A stretch of DNA of 64,000 nucleotides from Gimesia chilikensis (GTDB lineage: Bacteria; Planctomycetota; Planctomycetia; Planctomycetales; Planctomycetaceae), in NCBI RefSeq assembly GCF_007744075.1, contig NZ_CP036266.1, positions 5,937,748-6,001,747 of the forward strand, given 5' to 3'. Below the pieces are notes generated by a model, which saw only the letters and a list, made by a program, of their open reading frames with translations, did no database searches and was not told the DNA's origin. A program made the translations under genes and the position numbers. Below, in pieces: positions 37,927 to 46,138 of this stretch (positions within the stretch are counted from its first letter, which is position 1; every line of letters starts with the position of its first letter).

Positions 37927-39384
37927 TTAGAAAAATCCCTGACCTCCGCCGGGGGTCCCTTGGGGAATGATGAATTCGTCCAGATCAGGCAAATTGATTT
38001 TCCAGAGGTTCTGTTCGCCTTTAATTGCCTTGAATTCCAGTCGCTTTGTTAATTCCAATCCACTGGCATACAACGTATGTCCTCCCTCGGGTCGCGTTTT
38101 CACTTTCGTCCAGGGCGGCGGATGATTCATCAAGGGAATGAGCAGAAACGTATTGCCTTCAATCCTGCCGAATCTTGTGGAGTCTCCCACCAGGGCCCGA
38201 TACTGCAGATTGTAATTGCCTGCTGCTGACCGGGACTTGTTTAATGACTGAAAGGAGGGGATGCGATTCACTTCCGCGAGCTGGGGCAAGTCTTGCTTTT
38301 GAATCAGCATCAGATCGGGCAAAGCATGTTTTCCCTGAATCATTCGCGTCGACGAATCAAAAGCCAGCTCTTCTAAATGAATGTCTTCATACTCCCCTTC
38401 TTCGTTGAGCGGGCAGACTGCGATCATACTTTTGCTGTTGATGAGATACACGCCGCTGGCATCTCTGGTGCTGCTGCGTCGATAAATCCAGTTTTCCCCC
38501 TGGATCAACCTGCTGCTCTCAATCTGCCGGTTTCCATCAGAGGAATTACGAAAGTCACAGACCAGATACCAGTCTTCGCTATCAACTTCCTCGGGCCAGT
38601 TCAATCGGAACCGAACCGAGACGACCTCCGGTTTATCGGTTGGACAGACGATCTCCTCGGTCATATCACGACCGGGAATCACATACACATTCTGGTGAAG
38701 AGTCTCTCCCCAGGGAGCTTTCAAAGTCAGCCGATATTTCCCCCAGGGTAGTTTTCCGAAATCAAGCATCCCCCGGCCATTACTGACGGCTTCCAGGGTG
38801 AACTCTTCGGAACGATCACCACTTTTAGTAAGTGTACCGGCATAATTGTGGGGCAGCCTCTCATCCTGATCCTCCGCAACCAGTTGAAAGGCAAGCTGAT
38901 TCATCCCAGTGGCAACAGTATCCGGCTCGACTGACCTGTTCTGATTCAACTGCTCCAGCTGTTTCAGAATCTGCTGATTCACTTCGTCCGACGTCACCGG
39001 CTCGGGTCGATTCGCCATCTCAGCCATCTGTGCCATCATCCGGTTATTGAATGCCTGGCTCTCTTTCATCATCGACCAGACCAGCCCCACCACGATGAAG
39101 CCACACACGGCCATCACCACAGCGACCCCGGTCAGAATACGTTGTGACATGATCTTCTCCTTCATCGCTTCCAGCCAGAGTTGGCGGGCCACTTTGATCG
39201 GATCACCAAACTGTTCCAGCACACGTTTCCGCGCCAGCTGCTCATCCGGATTCTTCAACAGTTCCCGATTCAGGGCACACGCAAAATGGTCGCTGAGTTC
39301 ATCGATAATCTCCTGCCGCAATGACGAAGGTTCGTCGTCCCGTCGCGGCGGAAAATCTTCGATACTGATCTCAGGCCAGGCCAC
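37927..39384 (-). CDS. PadR-linked single-pass membrane protein, paralog 1 of 4
   Basis: 485 residues from GTG at 39382-39384 (MAWPEISIEDFPP), overlapping the end of the PadR gene by 14 bases; a longer in-frame start at 39447 would lie deeper inside PadR and breaks the alignment with its siblings. It has the HAAS-like N-terminal domain, a membrane helix (ILTGVAVVMAVCGFIVVGLVWSMM), a coiled-coil-like linker (VNQQILKQLEQLNQ) and the beta domain LDFGKLPWGKYRLTLKAPWGE. Its C-terminus ends ENLWKINLPDLDEF. The overlap with PadR suggests translational coupling and joint control. Function unknown. Confidence 0.8.
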   Translation of the reverse strand: MAWPEISIEDFPPRRDDEPSSLRQEIIDELSDHFACALNRELLKNPDEQLARKRVLEQFGDPIKVARQLWLEAMKEKIMSQRILTGVAVVMAVCGFIVVGLVWSMMKESQAFNNRMMAQMAEMANRPEPVTSDEVNQQILKQLEQLNQNRSVEPDTVATGMNQLAFQLVAEDQDERLPHNYAGTLTKSGDRSEEFTLEAVSNGRGMLDFGKLPWGKYRLTLKAPWGETLHQNVYVIPGRDMTEEIVCPTDKPEVVSVRFRLNWPEEVDSEDWYLVCDFRNSSDGNRQIESSRLIQGENWIYRRSSTRDASGVYLINSKSMIAVCPLNEEGEYEDIHLEELAFDSSTRMIQGKHALPDLMLIQKQDLPQLAEVNRIPSFQSLNKSRSAAGNYNLQYRALVGDSTRFGRIEGNTFLLIPLMNHPPPWTKVKTRPEGGHTLYASGLELTKRLEFKAIKGEQNLWKINLPDLDEFIIPQGTPGGGQGFF

Positions 39385-39703
39385 TTTCCGCTCCCAGAAT
39401 CCGGTCCACCGCGGATGAGAACTGCTTCCACTCCTGACGCTTCTCATTCAGGACCTTCTGCCCCTGCGTCGTCAGCTCGTAATACTTCCGCCGACGACCA
39501 TCGACTTCACGCCAGAATGATTTCAGCAGCTTTTTCCGCTGCATCTTGTGCAACGCCGGATACAGACTCCCCTCCTTCAGCTCAAATTCCTGAGCCGAAC
39601 GGTTCGTCACCTGTTGCGTAATCTCGTAACCATACGTGGGCCCCTCGGAAACCAGTTCCAGAATGAGCATCTCCAGCGTGCCTGCAAATAACTGAGGATT
39701 CAT
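39371..39703 (-). CDS. PadR-family transcriptional regulator
   Basis: 110 residues from ATG at 39701-39703 (MNPQLFAGTLEMLILELV), with GGGAGA eight bases upstream. The winged helix is complete: LELVSEGPTYGYEITQQV, ELKEGSLYPALHKMQRKKLLKSFW (recognition helix and wing) and DGRRRKYYELTTQGQKVLNE. It belongs to the short PadR type with a small C-terminal dimerisation helix. PadR repressors usually control adjacent membrane proteins. Here the gene is the first of a five-gene minus-strand operon and overlaps paralog 1 by 14 bases. A perfect inverted repeat overlaps its promoter, so autorepression is likely; the inducer is unknown. Confidence 0.93.
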   Translation of the reverse strand: MNPQLFAGTLEMLILELVSEGPTYGYEITQQVTNRSAQEFELKEGSLYPALHKMQRKKLLKSFWREVDGRRRKYYELTTQGQKVLNEKRQEWKQFSSAVDRILGAESGLA

Positions 39704-39715
39704 CTTTCTTTCTCC

Positions 39716-39771
39716 CATACCTAGGATGACTACATATCCAATATATAGCCGCTCTAGGTATGTACTGTCAA
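39716..39771 (-). promoter_or_regulatory. Promoter and candidate PadR operator
   Basis: On the minus strand TTGACA (39766-39771), an 18-base spacer and TATATA (39742-39747) make a strong sigma70-like promoter. The 9-base inverted repeat CATACCTAG / CTAGGTATG (39754-39762 and 39716-39724) places one arm between the two boxes and the other just past the expected transcription start. This geometry fits a repressor site. Confidence 0.6.
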
Positions 39772-39800
39772 GCAGTTTTTTTTTAAAAGAAATCACGAGG

Positions 39801-39857
39801 GGGTGAGCCCGAATGCAATTCGGGCCGAGCACAGCGCGCAGGAGGTCCCAGCTTACG
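39801..39857 (+). repeat. Dispersed repeat module A, copy 4
   Basis: GGGTGAGCCCGAATGCAATT, CGGGCCGAGCACAGCGCGCA, GGAGGTCCCAGCTTACG. The central CCCGAATGCAATTCGGG is a perfect 7-bp hairpin with a 3-base loop. Confidence 0.8.
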
Positions 39858-40028
39858 AGATCAATTTACAACAGAGAAACCCATCATTCGCACAAGTGGG
39901 CTCGAGGCACACGTACGCTCCACATCGTTTGCACCGCGACCACCTGTTGCCTGCGGCAATACCGGATTATATACGGTACCACCCAGATTATTCAGAGGCC
40001 CTTGAAAGTGGACACCAATCGTACTTCA

Positions 40029-40062
40029 CCAGGCGGGCGGACACATGGGTCCGCACCCTACG
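40029..40062 (-). repeat. Dispersed repeat module B, copy 2
   Basis: Read on the minus strand: CGTAGGGTGCGGACCCATGT then GTCCGCCCGCCTGG, the counterpart of 28347-28381. Palindromic core GCGGAC..ATGT..GTCCGC shows paired changes relative to that copy. Confidence 0.75.
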
Positions 40063-40089
40063 CCAGTTGAAGCAAGCACAGACGGACTG

Positions 40090-41274
40090 TTAAACAGCCC
40101 GTCCCGCGTTCGCGCAGAACTGGTAATACACCTCTTCCGATTTCACGAGCTGATCGATTTCGACCCACTCATCCACCGTGTGGGCCTGGGCGATGGAACC
40201 GGGGCCGAAGACCATTGAAGGCACGCCACTCTGATTCACACGGGCTGCGTGCGTACCGTAGGGGACACCCACTTTTTTGTGACCGGGCTCCATCGTGTCG
40301 ATTACCTTCAGCAGTTGATCGCTCCATGCCCCATTATTGTGATCGGAGAGAGAAACGCCGGTAATCCACGGCGGCAGCATCTCGAACTCAAAAGGCAGCT
40401 GTTCTTTGAGGTAGTCTTCCACCTGGTTCATCACATCGATGCCATCTTCACCAGGAATGACGCGGCGGTCGATTTCAATCGTGCACCAGTCCGGCACAAT
40501 GTTGACGCTGTCGCCCCCTTCGATCACGCCGACACTCAAGGTCGGCGGACCGCACAACGGATGTGCTTCCCGTTTCGTCAGCTCATCCGCGTAGACCTGC
40601 AGCGCCTTGATCACATCCGCCATCCGGTAGATGGCATTTACGCCATCATTGGGTTGTGAACTGTGACAGGCCTTCCCGGTCGTCTTGATTTTCCAGCGGG
40701 TCGCGCCACGATGGGCCACGACGATATCCAGCATCGTCGGTTCGGCCACGAGTCCCAGATCGGGAGGCGCGGTCAGAATCTGGCTCAGCCCACTCGGGTT
40801 TTCCCAGAGCTGGACCAGGTGGTTGATGCCCTGCACGGTTGCTTCTTCATCGCAGGTACAGGAGAGAATCACATTCGCCGCCTCGGGAGGATTGTCCTTC
40901 ACCAGTCGCGTGAAGGCCATCAGCATCGCCGCCATGCTGCCTTTAACGTCGCAGGCACCGCGACCGTAAATCCGGCCGTCTTTCTCGGTCCCTTCAAAGG
41001 GGGGCACGATCATCCCTTCCGCGGGAACCGTATCCTGGTGCACGTCCATCAGAATCGTGGGCACGCCCTCTTTAACCGGCGTGCGGGCGATCACATTATT
41101 CCGCCCGGGAACCACTTCGATTGATTCATATTCGACTCCCAGTTCTTCGAAATAGTCACACAGAAACTGGGTCAGTCTGCCTTCAAAATAAATATCACCG
41201 GAAACAGCGCGGCCCATGGGATTCACGCTGGGAATGGCAATCAGTTGTTTTAACAGCTGGACGACATCCATCAA
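40090..41274 (-). CDS. M20-family metallopeptidase (ArgE/DapE-like deacylase)
   Basis: 394 residues. The zinc-site motifs are in order: ILMDVHQDTVP (first His and Asp), GRGACDVKGSMAAML (bridging Asp), CTCDEEATVQG (catalytic Glu-Glu) and GLVAEPT, with a dimerisation domain including AHRGATRWKIKTTGKACHSS and a late His in AQAHTVDEWVEI. Such enzymes remove acyl groups from amino acids (acetylornithine, succinyl-diaminopimelate) or cleave dipeptides; the exact substrate cannot be told. No signal peptide, so cytoplasmic. Start is ATG at 41274 or 41271. It diverges from the SMP-30 gene. Confidence 0.88.
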   Translation of the reverse strand: MMDVVQLLKQLIAIPSVNPMGRAVSGDIYFEGRLTQFLCDYFEELGVEYESIEVVPGRNNVIARTPVKEGVPTILMDVHQDTVPAEGMIVPPFEGTEKDGRIYGRGACDVKGSMAAMLMAFTRLVKDNPPEAANVILSCTCDEEATVQGINHLVQLWENPSGLSQILTAPPDLGLVAEPTMLDIVVAHRGATRWKIKTTGKACHSSQPNDGVNAIYRMADVIKALQVYADELTKREAHPLCGPPTLSVGVIEGGDSVNIVPDWCTIEIDRRVIPGEDGIDVMNQVEDYLKEQLPFEFEMLPPWITGVSLSDHNNGAWSDQLLKVIDTMEPGHKKVGVPYGTHAARVNQSGVPSMVFGPGSIAQAHTVDEWVEIDQLVKSEEVYYQFCANAGRAV

Positions 41275-41487
41275 AAAATAACCTTTTCTCGAGCCCGCTT
41301 TTGAATACTCTCGCGCTGAATTTTATGTAGTTTTCCACAGCCAGTGTCCCTCAACTGCAGCCCGATTTCTACTGATAACGCATTCAGTTTCTTAAGTTGG
41401 TTGAATTTTACAGCCCGGACCGACTCTAATATCAGTAGACCGCGTTTTACCCAAATCACGCTGACCACAAACTCCAAGGAGCCTTAT

Positions 41488-42417
41488 ATGAGAAACATAC
41501 TGAACTGGTCCGCCGCTCTCCTCGCGTTGATCATCACCGCAGCCCCCCTGCAGGCGGATCCGATCCCCGGCGTTGGTCCGGTAAGCGACCCCGTCAAAGT
41601 CTTTTCTGATTTCAAATTCACCGAAGGTCCCGCCTTCGACCTCAAAGGCAACCTCTACTTCACCGATATCCCCGCCAACCGGATCTACAAAGTCGATACC
41701 GATGGCAAACTCAGCGTCTTCCTGGAACCCTCCAATCACTGCAACGGCCTGATGCTCGATGGCTCCGGCAAACTGCTGGCCTGTGAAATGGATGGCCGCC
41801 TGGTCAGCATTAATCTGAAGAACAAGAAAGTGACGCCGCTGGTCTCCGAATACGAAGGCAAACGCTTCAACGCACCGAACGATGTCGTGGTAGACAGTAC
41901 AGGTGGTATCTACTTCACCGACCCGCATTTCCGCGCTCCCGAACCCCTGCCGCAGGGAACTGTCGCCGTTTACTACCGCTCCGCTGACGGCAAGGTGAGC
42001 CGGATCATCGACGATATCAAAGCCCCCAACGGCGTGATTCTCTCTCCGGATGAAAAAACGCTGTATATCATCCCCAGTATGCAGAAGGAGATGATGGCAT
42101 ACCCCGTGACCGCTCCCGGCAAAATTGGCAAAGGCCGCGTATTCTGCACGCTGAAGCAGGCTGAAGGCTACAAAGAACCGGGCAGTGGAGGTGATGGCCT
42201 GACCATCGATACCAACGGGAATCTGTATATCACGACCGGCCTGGGCCTGCAGGTCTTCTCGCCGGAAGGAAAACTACTGGGCATCATCGATTTCCCGGAA
42301 AAGCCGGCCAACGTCACTTTCGGCGGCAAAGACAACTCAAGCCTGTTCATTACCGCACGCACTTCGCTGTACCGGGTCGATACACAGGCCAAAGGGCACC
42401 GGTTCCCGGGAAAATAA
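41488..42417 (+). CDS. Secreted SMP-30/gluconolactonase-family protein
   Basis: 309 residues from ATG at 41488 (MRNILNWSAALLALI), with AAGGAG eight bases upstream. A signal peptide ends near PLQADP. The six-bladed propeller shows FTEGPAFDLKGNLYFTDIPANRIYKV with the metal Glu, NHCNGLMLDGSGKLLACEMDGR, RFNAPNDVVVDSTGGIYFTDPHF (Asn and Asp ligands) and APNGVILSPDEKTLYI. The family hydrolyses lactones such as gluconolactone; the periplasmic location suggests sugar lactone processing downstream of periplasmic sugar oxidation. It is monocistronic, with a terminator 74 bases downstream. Confidence 0.9.
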   Translation: MRNILNWSAALLALIITAAPLQADPIPGVGPVSDPVKVFSDFKFTEGPAFDLKGNLYFTDIPANRIYKVDTDGKLSVFLEPSNHCNGLMLDGSGKLLACEMDGRLVSINLKNKKVTPLVSEYEGKRFNAPNDVVVDSTGGIYFTDPHFRAPEPLPQGTVAVYYRSADGKVSRIIDDIKAPNGVILSPDEKTLYIIPSMQKEMMAYPVTAPGKIGKGRVFCTLKQAEGYKEPGSGGDGLTIDTNGNLYITTGLGLQVFSPEGKLLGIIDFPEKPANVTFGGKDNSSLFITARTSLYRVDTQAKGHRFPGK

Positions 42418-42490
42418 TTCTCAGGCCGATCTGACAACTGATACGCATTGTCGCACCTGTTTCGATAATGCCTGAACTGGAATAATCCAC

Positions 42491-42534
42491 ACGCTGGTCT
42501 GGCTGAAACGCCGATAAAAAGACCAGCGTTTTTT
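42491..42534 (+). terminator. Rho-independent terminator
   Basis: 10-bp stem ACGCTGGTCT / AGACCAGCGT with a 19-base loop and six T residues, after the SMP-30 gene. Confidence 0.85.
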
Positions 42535-42745
42535 CATGTCATGTGAGCCTCCTGCAACTTTTAACCGTTGACCCGCCTGAAGCCAAATAATTTTTCCCGA
42601 TTATCATCTTCCCGGTGTGCGGGAATTGTGCTGGCTTTCTCAACAAGTCATAATCAAAATTGCTGCTCAAAAATGACCAGATTAACGGAATTTACTCTGA
42701 AAAATACAATTTTCCCCTCATGACTCGGTTGGAGATTAGTGTCCG

Positions 42746-43939
42746 ATGTCTGTTGAAATTAAGGTCCCCTCAGTCGGGGAATCCATCACCGAAGTCCAGA
42801 TTGGTGCCTGGCACGCAGAACAAGGCAAATGGGTCGCTCAAGACAGTGAAATCGTTGAGCTTGAAACCGATAAAGCCACCTTCGATGTGCCGGCCCCCCT
42901 TGATGGGATCATCGTCGAAATCCTGAAGAAAACCGGCGAGATGGCTTCCGTAGGTGAAGTCATCGGCTACCTCGAAGAAGCCGAACGCCCTGCAGACCAG
43001 GCCGCTCCCGCTCCCGAAAAGAGCCCCGAGAAAGCAGCCGCCGCTCCCGCCCCCAAAGCGGAAGCCCCTGCACACGTCGGCGGCGGTTCGGATGATCGGG
43101 TCATGCCGGCAGCCGCTCGCGTCATGGCAGAAAAGGGACTCTCCCCGGCAGACGTCACCGGCACCGGACCAGGTGGCCGGATTCTGAAAGAAGATGTCCT
43201 CGCTCACCAGGGTGGTGCTGCCTCCGGCAACGGTGCCTTCCGCGAAGAAGAAATCGTCCCCATGAGCCCCATCCGCAAGAAGATCGCGGAACGGCTCGTC
43301 GAAGCACAGACCAACGCAGCCCTGCTGACGACCTTCAACGAAGTCGACATGTCTTCCGTCATGGAACTGCGGGCACAATACAAAGACCTGTTCCTCAAGA
43401 AATACGACGTGAAGCTCGGCTTCATGTCCTTCTTCGTCAAAGCAGTCGTCGACGGCCTGAGCCAGTTCCCGCAGATCAATGCTGAGATCCGCGGTACCGA
43501 CCTGGTCTTCCGCAACTACTACGATATCGGAATTGCTGTCGGCGGTGGAAAAGGCCTGGTCGTTCCCGTCATGCGGAACGCAGAACGTCTCAGCTTCGCT
43601 GAAATCGAACTCAAGATCAACGACTTCGGCCAGCGGGCCCGGGCTAACAAAATCAGCCTGGATGAACTCCAGGGCGGTACCTTCACCATCACCAACGGTG
43701 GAGTCTACGGCTCGCTGCTCTCCACACCGATCGTCAATCCGCCGCAGAGCGGCGTGCTCGGCATGCACGGCATCCAGGAACGGCCCATCGCCGTGAATGG
43801 TCAGGTTGTGATTCGGCCCATGATGTACATCGCGCTCACCTACGATCATCGTGTCGTCGACGGCCGGGAAGCAGTCGTCTTCCTCAAGCGGGTCAAAGAA
43901 GCACTCGAAGAACCCGCTCGCATGCTGATGGAAATCTGA
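42746..43939 (+). CDS. odhB: Dihydrolipoyl succinyltransferase, E2 of 2-oxoglutarate dehydrogenase
   Basis: 397 residues. The N-terminal lipoyl domain has [14 protein letters not shown], with the lipoylated lysine about residue 43, followed by an Ala/Pro/Glu linker, a peripheral-subunit-binding domain ([30 protein letters not shown]) and the acyltransferase core with [26 protein letters not shown] and the active-site [13 protein letters not shown] (His and Asp). These features favour succinyl over acetyl transfer. It starts an operon with lpd and a lipoate ligase gene. The E1 component is not in the window. Confidence 0.93.
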   Translation: MSVEIKVPSVGESITEVQIGAWHAEQGKWVAQDSEIVELETDKATFDVPAPLDGIIVEILKKTGEMASVGEVIGYLEEAERPADQAAPAPEKSPEKAAAAPAPKAEAPAHVGGGSDDRVMPAAARVMAEKGLSPADVTGTGPGGRILKEDVLAHQGGAASGNGAFREEEIVPMSPIRKKIAERLVEAQTNAALLTTFNEVDMSSVMELRAQYKDLFLKKYDVKLGFMSFFVKAVVDGLSQFPQINAEIRGTDLVFRNYYDIGIAVGGGKGLVVPVMRNAERLSFAEIELKINDFGQRARANKISLDELQGGTFTITNGGVYGSLLSTPIVNPPQSGVLGMHGIQERPIAVNGQVVIRPMMYIALTYDHRVVDGREAVVFLKRVKEALEEPARMLMEI

Positions 43940-44004
43940 TAACAGTCAAAACGCGCATCTAAGAGGTTTGGAAAGGTTTCCTGTCGCTGCAGGAAAAAGT
44001 GAAA

Positions 44005-45387
44005 ATGAACCACGATCTGGTTATTATCGGTGCTGGTCCCGGAGGATACATCGCAGCCATCCGAGCTGCACAGCTCGGTCTCAACGTCGCCTGTATCGAA
44101 AAAGAACGTATGCTGGGCGGCACCTGTCTGCGGGTAGGCTGTATCCCCAGTAAAGCCCTGCTGGAATCCAGCGAGCTTTACCGCGAAGCAGAGCACACCT
44201 TCAAAGATCGTGGCATCAACGTCGGCGACCTGGAACTCGACCTGGAAAAGATGCTCAGCCAGAAAGACCGCACCGTCAAAACCATGGGCGGTGGCATCGA
44301 CTCATTGTTCAAAAAGAACAAAATCACCCGCTACAGCGGTCACGCCACCATCACGGCACCGGGAAAGGTAGTCGTCGATGACGGCAATGAGCAGACCGAA
44401 CTCGACGCCAAAAACATTCTGATCGCCACCGGCAGCGAACCTTCCACTCTGCCCGGCATCGAACTCGATGGTGACAAAGTCGGCACCAGCACCGAAGCCC
44501 TTGCTTACGATGAGGTCCCCAAACACCTGGTGGTGATCGGCGGTGGTGTGATTGGTCTCGAACTGGGCGCTGTCTGGAACCGCCTGGGTGCCAAGGTCAC
44601 TGTACTGGAATACCTCGACCGGATTCTCCCCACGACCGATACCGAGATCGCTAAAGAAGCACAGAAAATCTTCGAAAAACAGGGACTCGAATTCCAGTTG
44701 GGTTGCCGCGTCACCGGCGTCAAAGTCAACAAGAAAACCTGCGACGTGGAAATCGCTGACAGCAAGTCCATCCGCTGTGATCGCGTACTGGTCGCCGTCG
44801 GCAGACGTCCCAACACTGAAAACCTGGGTCTCGAAAACGTCGGTATCGAAGTCGATCAACGAGGATTCATTCCCGTAAACGCGCACTTCGAGACTTCTGC
44901 CAAAGGCGTTTACGCCATCGGCGATGTCATCGGCGGTGCCATGCTGGCCCACAAAGCGGAAGACGAAGGGGTCGCCTTCGCCGAGTACCTCGTCACCGGT
45001 TATGGACACATTAACTACGACACCATCCCGAGTGTCGCTTACACCAACCCGGAAATCGCTGCCGTCGGTAAGACCGAAGAACAGCTCAAAGAAGCCGGGA
45101 TCGAGTATCGCAAGGGGTCCTTCCCCTTCCTGGCCAACGGCCGGGCTCGCGCGATGGGACAGACAGAAGGACGCGTCAAAATGCTGGCCGATGCCAAGAC
45201 CGACCGCGTCCTGGGCGTGCACATCCTGGGACCGCGTGCCGGGGATCTGATCGCCGAATGTGCCGTCGCCATGGAATTTGGTGCCAGCAGCGAAGACATC
45301 GCCCGTTGCTGCCATGCCCATCCGACCCTGGCAGAAGCCATCAAGGAAGCAGCACTGGCCGTCGATAAACGTACCCTCAACTTCTGA
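44005..45387 (+). CDS. lpdA: Dihydrolipoyl dehydrogenase (E3)
   Basis: 460 residues. The FAD motif GAGPGGYIAAIRAAQLG, redox-active disulfide GGTCLRVGCIPSKALL, NAD motif VVIGGGVIGLELG and the dimer-interface CHAHPTLAEAIKEA (His-Glu pair) are all present. It re-oxidises the dihydrolipoyl group of the E2 subunit using NAD. The start is uncertain: ATG at 44005 (MNHDLVIIGAG) or GTG at 43999, the latter with AGGA four bases upstream. It starts 65 bases after odhB and its stop is one base from the next start. Confidence 0.95.
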   Translation: MNHDLVIIGAGPGGYIAAIRAAQLGLNVACIEKERMLGGTCLRVGCIPSKALLESSELYREAEHTFKDRGINVGDLELDLEKMLSQKDRTVKTMGGGIDSLFKKNKITRYSGHATITAPGKVVVDDGNEQTELDAKNILIATGSEPSTLPGIELDGDKVGTSTEALAYDEVPKHLVVIGGGVIGLELGAVWNRLGAKVTVLEYLDRILPTTDTEIAKEAQKIFEKQGLEFQLGCRVTGVKVNKKTCDVEIADSKSIRCDRVLVAVGRRPNTENLGLENVGIEVDQRGFIPVNAHFETSAKGVYAIGDVIGGAMLAHKAEDEGVAFAEYLVTGYGHINYDTIPSVAYTNPEIAAVGKTEEQLKEAGIEYRKGSFPFLANGRARAMGQTEGRVKMLADAKTDRVLGVHILGPRAGDLIAECAVAMEFGASSEDIARCCHAHPTLAEAIKEAALAVDKRTLNF

Positions 45388-45388
45388 A

Positions 45389-46126
45389 ATGCAACCGCAG
45401 GCCTGTCAGCTTTCAGAAACCGTTTTCCCCACGCCGGAAGAAAATCTGGCGCTGGAGGAAAGCCTGCTCTACCAGATCAACGAACAGGATTCCGCCGGCT
45501 GCCTGAGGCTCTGGGAAGTCGACCAGTACACGGTCATCATGGGCAGCTCGAATCAGACGTCCTGTAACGTGGATCTGGAAGCCTGCCGACGGGATCAGAT
45601 TCCGGTCCTCCGTCGCTGTACCGGCGGGGGAACAGTGCTGCTCGGCCCCGGTTGTTTTATCTTCTCCCTGTTCCTGCGGATCTCCCCGGATCAGCATCTG
45701 GCAGGCATCGAAGCCACCACCCGCGACATCCTGGACCGCATCCGCGACACCCTCAACACGCGTTTCCCGAAACATGACATCGACCTGCAGGGAATCAGCG
45801 ACTTGACGATTGAGGGTCACAAATTCTCAGGCAACTCGCAAAGATGGCTGACGCGCACGCTGCTGCATCACGGTACCATTCTCTACGATTTCGACCTCGA
45901 TCTGATTTCCCGCTACCTGACCAGCCCGGAGCGGGAACCCGAATACCGTTCGCACCGCAGTCACCTGGAATTCGTCACCAACTACCCGGCGACAGCAGCT
46001 GAACTCAGGCAGGCCTTGATCGACACCTGGCAGGCAGACCAGGGAGAACCCGTGCTGCCCGTCGCACGTGTCCAACAGCTGGTCACGGAAAAATACGCGA
46101 CGGAGAAATGGAATCTCCGCCGCTGA
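45389..46126 (+). CDS. Lipoate-protein ligase A family protein
   Basis: 245 residues from ATG at 45389, one base after the lpd stop codon. The biotin/lipoate ligase fold is indicated by the N-terminal NLALEESLL, WEVDQYTVIMGSSNQTSCNV, the ligand loop RRCTGGGTVLLGPG, and IEGHKFSGNSQRW with the catalytic lysine, followed by LLHHGTILYDFDLDLIS. It lacks the small C-terminal domain of E. coli LplA, as do LipL/LipM-type transferases. Placement directly behind odhB and lpd argues strongly for lipoylating the E2 subunit encoded in the same operon. Whether it uses free lipoate or transfers from another protein is open. Confidence 0.85.
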   Translation: MQPQACQLSETVFPTPEENLALEESLLYQINEQDSAGCLRLWEVDQYTVIMGSSNQTSCNVDLEACRRDQIPVLRRCTGGGTVLLGPGCFIFSLFLRISPDQHLAGIEATTRDILDRIRDTLNTRFPKHDIDLQGISDLTIEGHKFSGNSQRWLTRTLLHHGTILYDFDLDLISRYLTSPEREPEYRSHRSHLEFVTNYPATAAELRQALIDTWQADQGEPVLPVARVQQLVTEKYATEKWNLRR

Positions 46127-46138
46127 GATCATGTTCCG

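Noticed and set aside
39385-39447. Longer start for PadR-linked paralog 1
   Set aside because: It would lie deep inside the PadR gene and add residues absent from the three sibling proteins.
44302-45321. 339-codon minus-strand open frame
   Set aside because: Antisense to lpd; no motif.
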